NCBI RefSeq assembly: GCF_003337235.1
Contig: NZ_QPJC01000009.1
Location: forward strand, 1 to 64,000
Direction of reading: 5' to 3'
DNA length: 64,000 nt
Source: Halopolyspora algeriensis
GTDB taxonomy: Bacteria > Actinomycetota > Actinomycetes > Mycobacteriales > Pseudonocardiaceae
The notes beneath the pieces were generated by a model. It was not told where the DNA came from. It saw nothing but the letters and a program-made list of their open reading frames with translations, and did no database searches. How positions within the stretch are numbered: position 1 is the first letter of the stretch; the number at the start of each line of letters is the position of its first letter. The position numbers and the translations under genes were made by a program. Positions 63,720-64,000 of the stretch are shown here, piece after piece.

Positions 63720-64000
63720 CTACGCCCGGGGTGTGCCGTCCCAGCGCCATGTGCCGAGGCGAGGGTGTCCGGGCAGTTCGGCACGTCCCGTGGCCCACAG
63801 CAAAGTGCTCCACGGATCCGTGGAGCTCGGCGCGTGCGGAAACAGCCGGACGAGCACTCGCGAGCACAGCTCGGCAGGTGGATTCCAGACGAGCCCGAGC
63901 CCTTGCGCCAGGTCATACGTGTGCACCAGCGTTTCCACGATGCCCATCGCGGCAAAGCCTTCGGGGTCGGAGACACCGAAGACGTGGTAAGCACGGGTCT
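63720..64000 (-). CDS. maleylpyruvate isomerase-family (DinB-like) protein, 3' part
   Basis: The 5' end lies beyond the right edge. The visible ~93 residues read RAYHVFGVSDPEGFAAMG, then IVETLVHTYDLAQGLG with the His-x3-Asp metal motif typical of mycothiol-dependent maleylpyruvate isomerase-like proteins, and a C-terminal helical part ending GTWRWDGTPRA. The substrate is unknown. The MerR-type frame follows directly. Confidence 0.75.
   Translation of the reverse strand, partial: TRAYHVFGVSDPEGFAAMGIVETLVHTYDLAQGLGLVWNPPAELCSRVLVRLFPHAPSSTDPWSTLLWATGRAELPGHPRLGTWRWDGTPRA

Overview
The window is very GC-rich, densely packed and uses GTG/TTG starts freely. It carries a complete mycofactocin locus and a homologue of the mycothiol-dependent nitroreductase Rv2466c. 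This points to an actinomycete, probably of the Pseudonocardiaceae or a near relative; the sequence alone does not fix the genus. No rRNA, tRNA, CRISPR array, transposase or integrase was seen.

Layout. 1-118 is the 5' end of a biotin carboxylase gene that leaves the window. 240-831 holds small cysteine-containing hypothetical genes. 865-7870 is a tandem TetR regulator, a tripartite tricarboxylate transporter (tctA, tctB, tctC) and its divergent CitA/CitB-type two-component system. 7952-13022 has housekeeping and redox genes: an HSL-type esterase, an acyl-CoA desaturase, a DsbA-fold nitroreductase-like protein and a flavoprotein disulfide reductase. 13730-18008 is a dimethylglycine/sarcosine-type dehydrogenase followed by its own ETF beta and alpha genes, with a CRP-like site and a terminator. 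18097-20696 is a graveyard: a half alpha-amylase, the tail of an aromatic hydroxylase, an apparently intact maleylacetate reductase and the tail of a hydroxyquinol dioxygenase. 21301-29271 holds a cold-shock protein, a STAS protein, a zinc alcohol dehydrogenase, two MFS transporters and a NarL-type two-component system.

The aromatic/C1 island (29682-40476) encodes what looks like methoxylated-aromatic catabolism by tetrahydrofolate-dependent O-demethylation. It has a LigM-type demethylase, MetF, FolD and PurU to turn methyl-THF into formate, a two-subunit LigAB-type extradiol dioxygenase, a GalB-type 4-oxalomesaconate hydratase, a LigK/GalC-type aldolase and an aldehyde dehydrogenase. As encoded, the set covers the gallate branch (3-O-methylgallate or syringate to pyruvate plus oxaloacetate) better than the protocatechuate branch.

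The mycofactocin/methanol island (40677-59756) contains mftA-B-C-D, an SDR and mftF-E on the minus strand. Divergent from it is an NDMA-dependent methanol dehydrogenase (mno) with a MoxR ATPase, a VWA protein and a probable mftM. Next comes an operon of an iron-type alcohol dehydrogenase with a histidine kinase/response regulator pair resembling MnoSR, then a GAF-domain regulator divergent from an aldehyde dehydrogenase and a DUF779 protein. Together with the dimethylglycine dehydrogenase and LigM, the window is rich in systems that release or oxidise one-carbon units and small alcohols or aldehydes. The last 4 kb has a deleted epimerase-like gene, a FAD monooxygenase, DUF3140, 2'-5' RNA ligase-like and SRPBCC genes, a MerR-type regulator, and the 3' part of a maleylpyruvate isomerase-family gene cut by the window edge.

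All assignments come from reading motifs and recalled family features; no database search was run.
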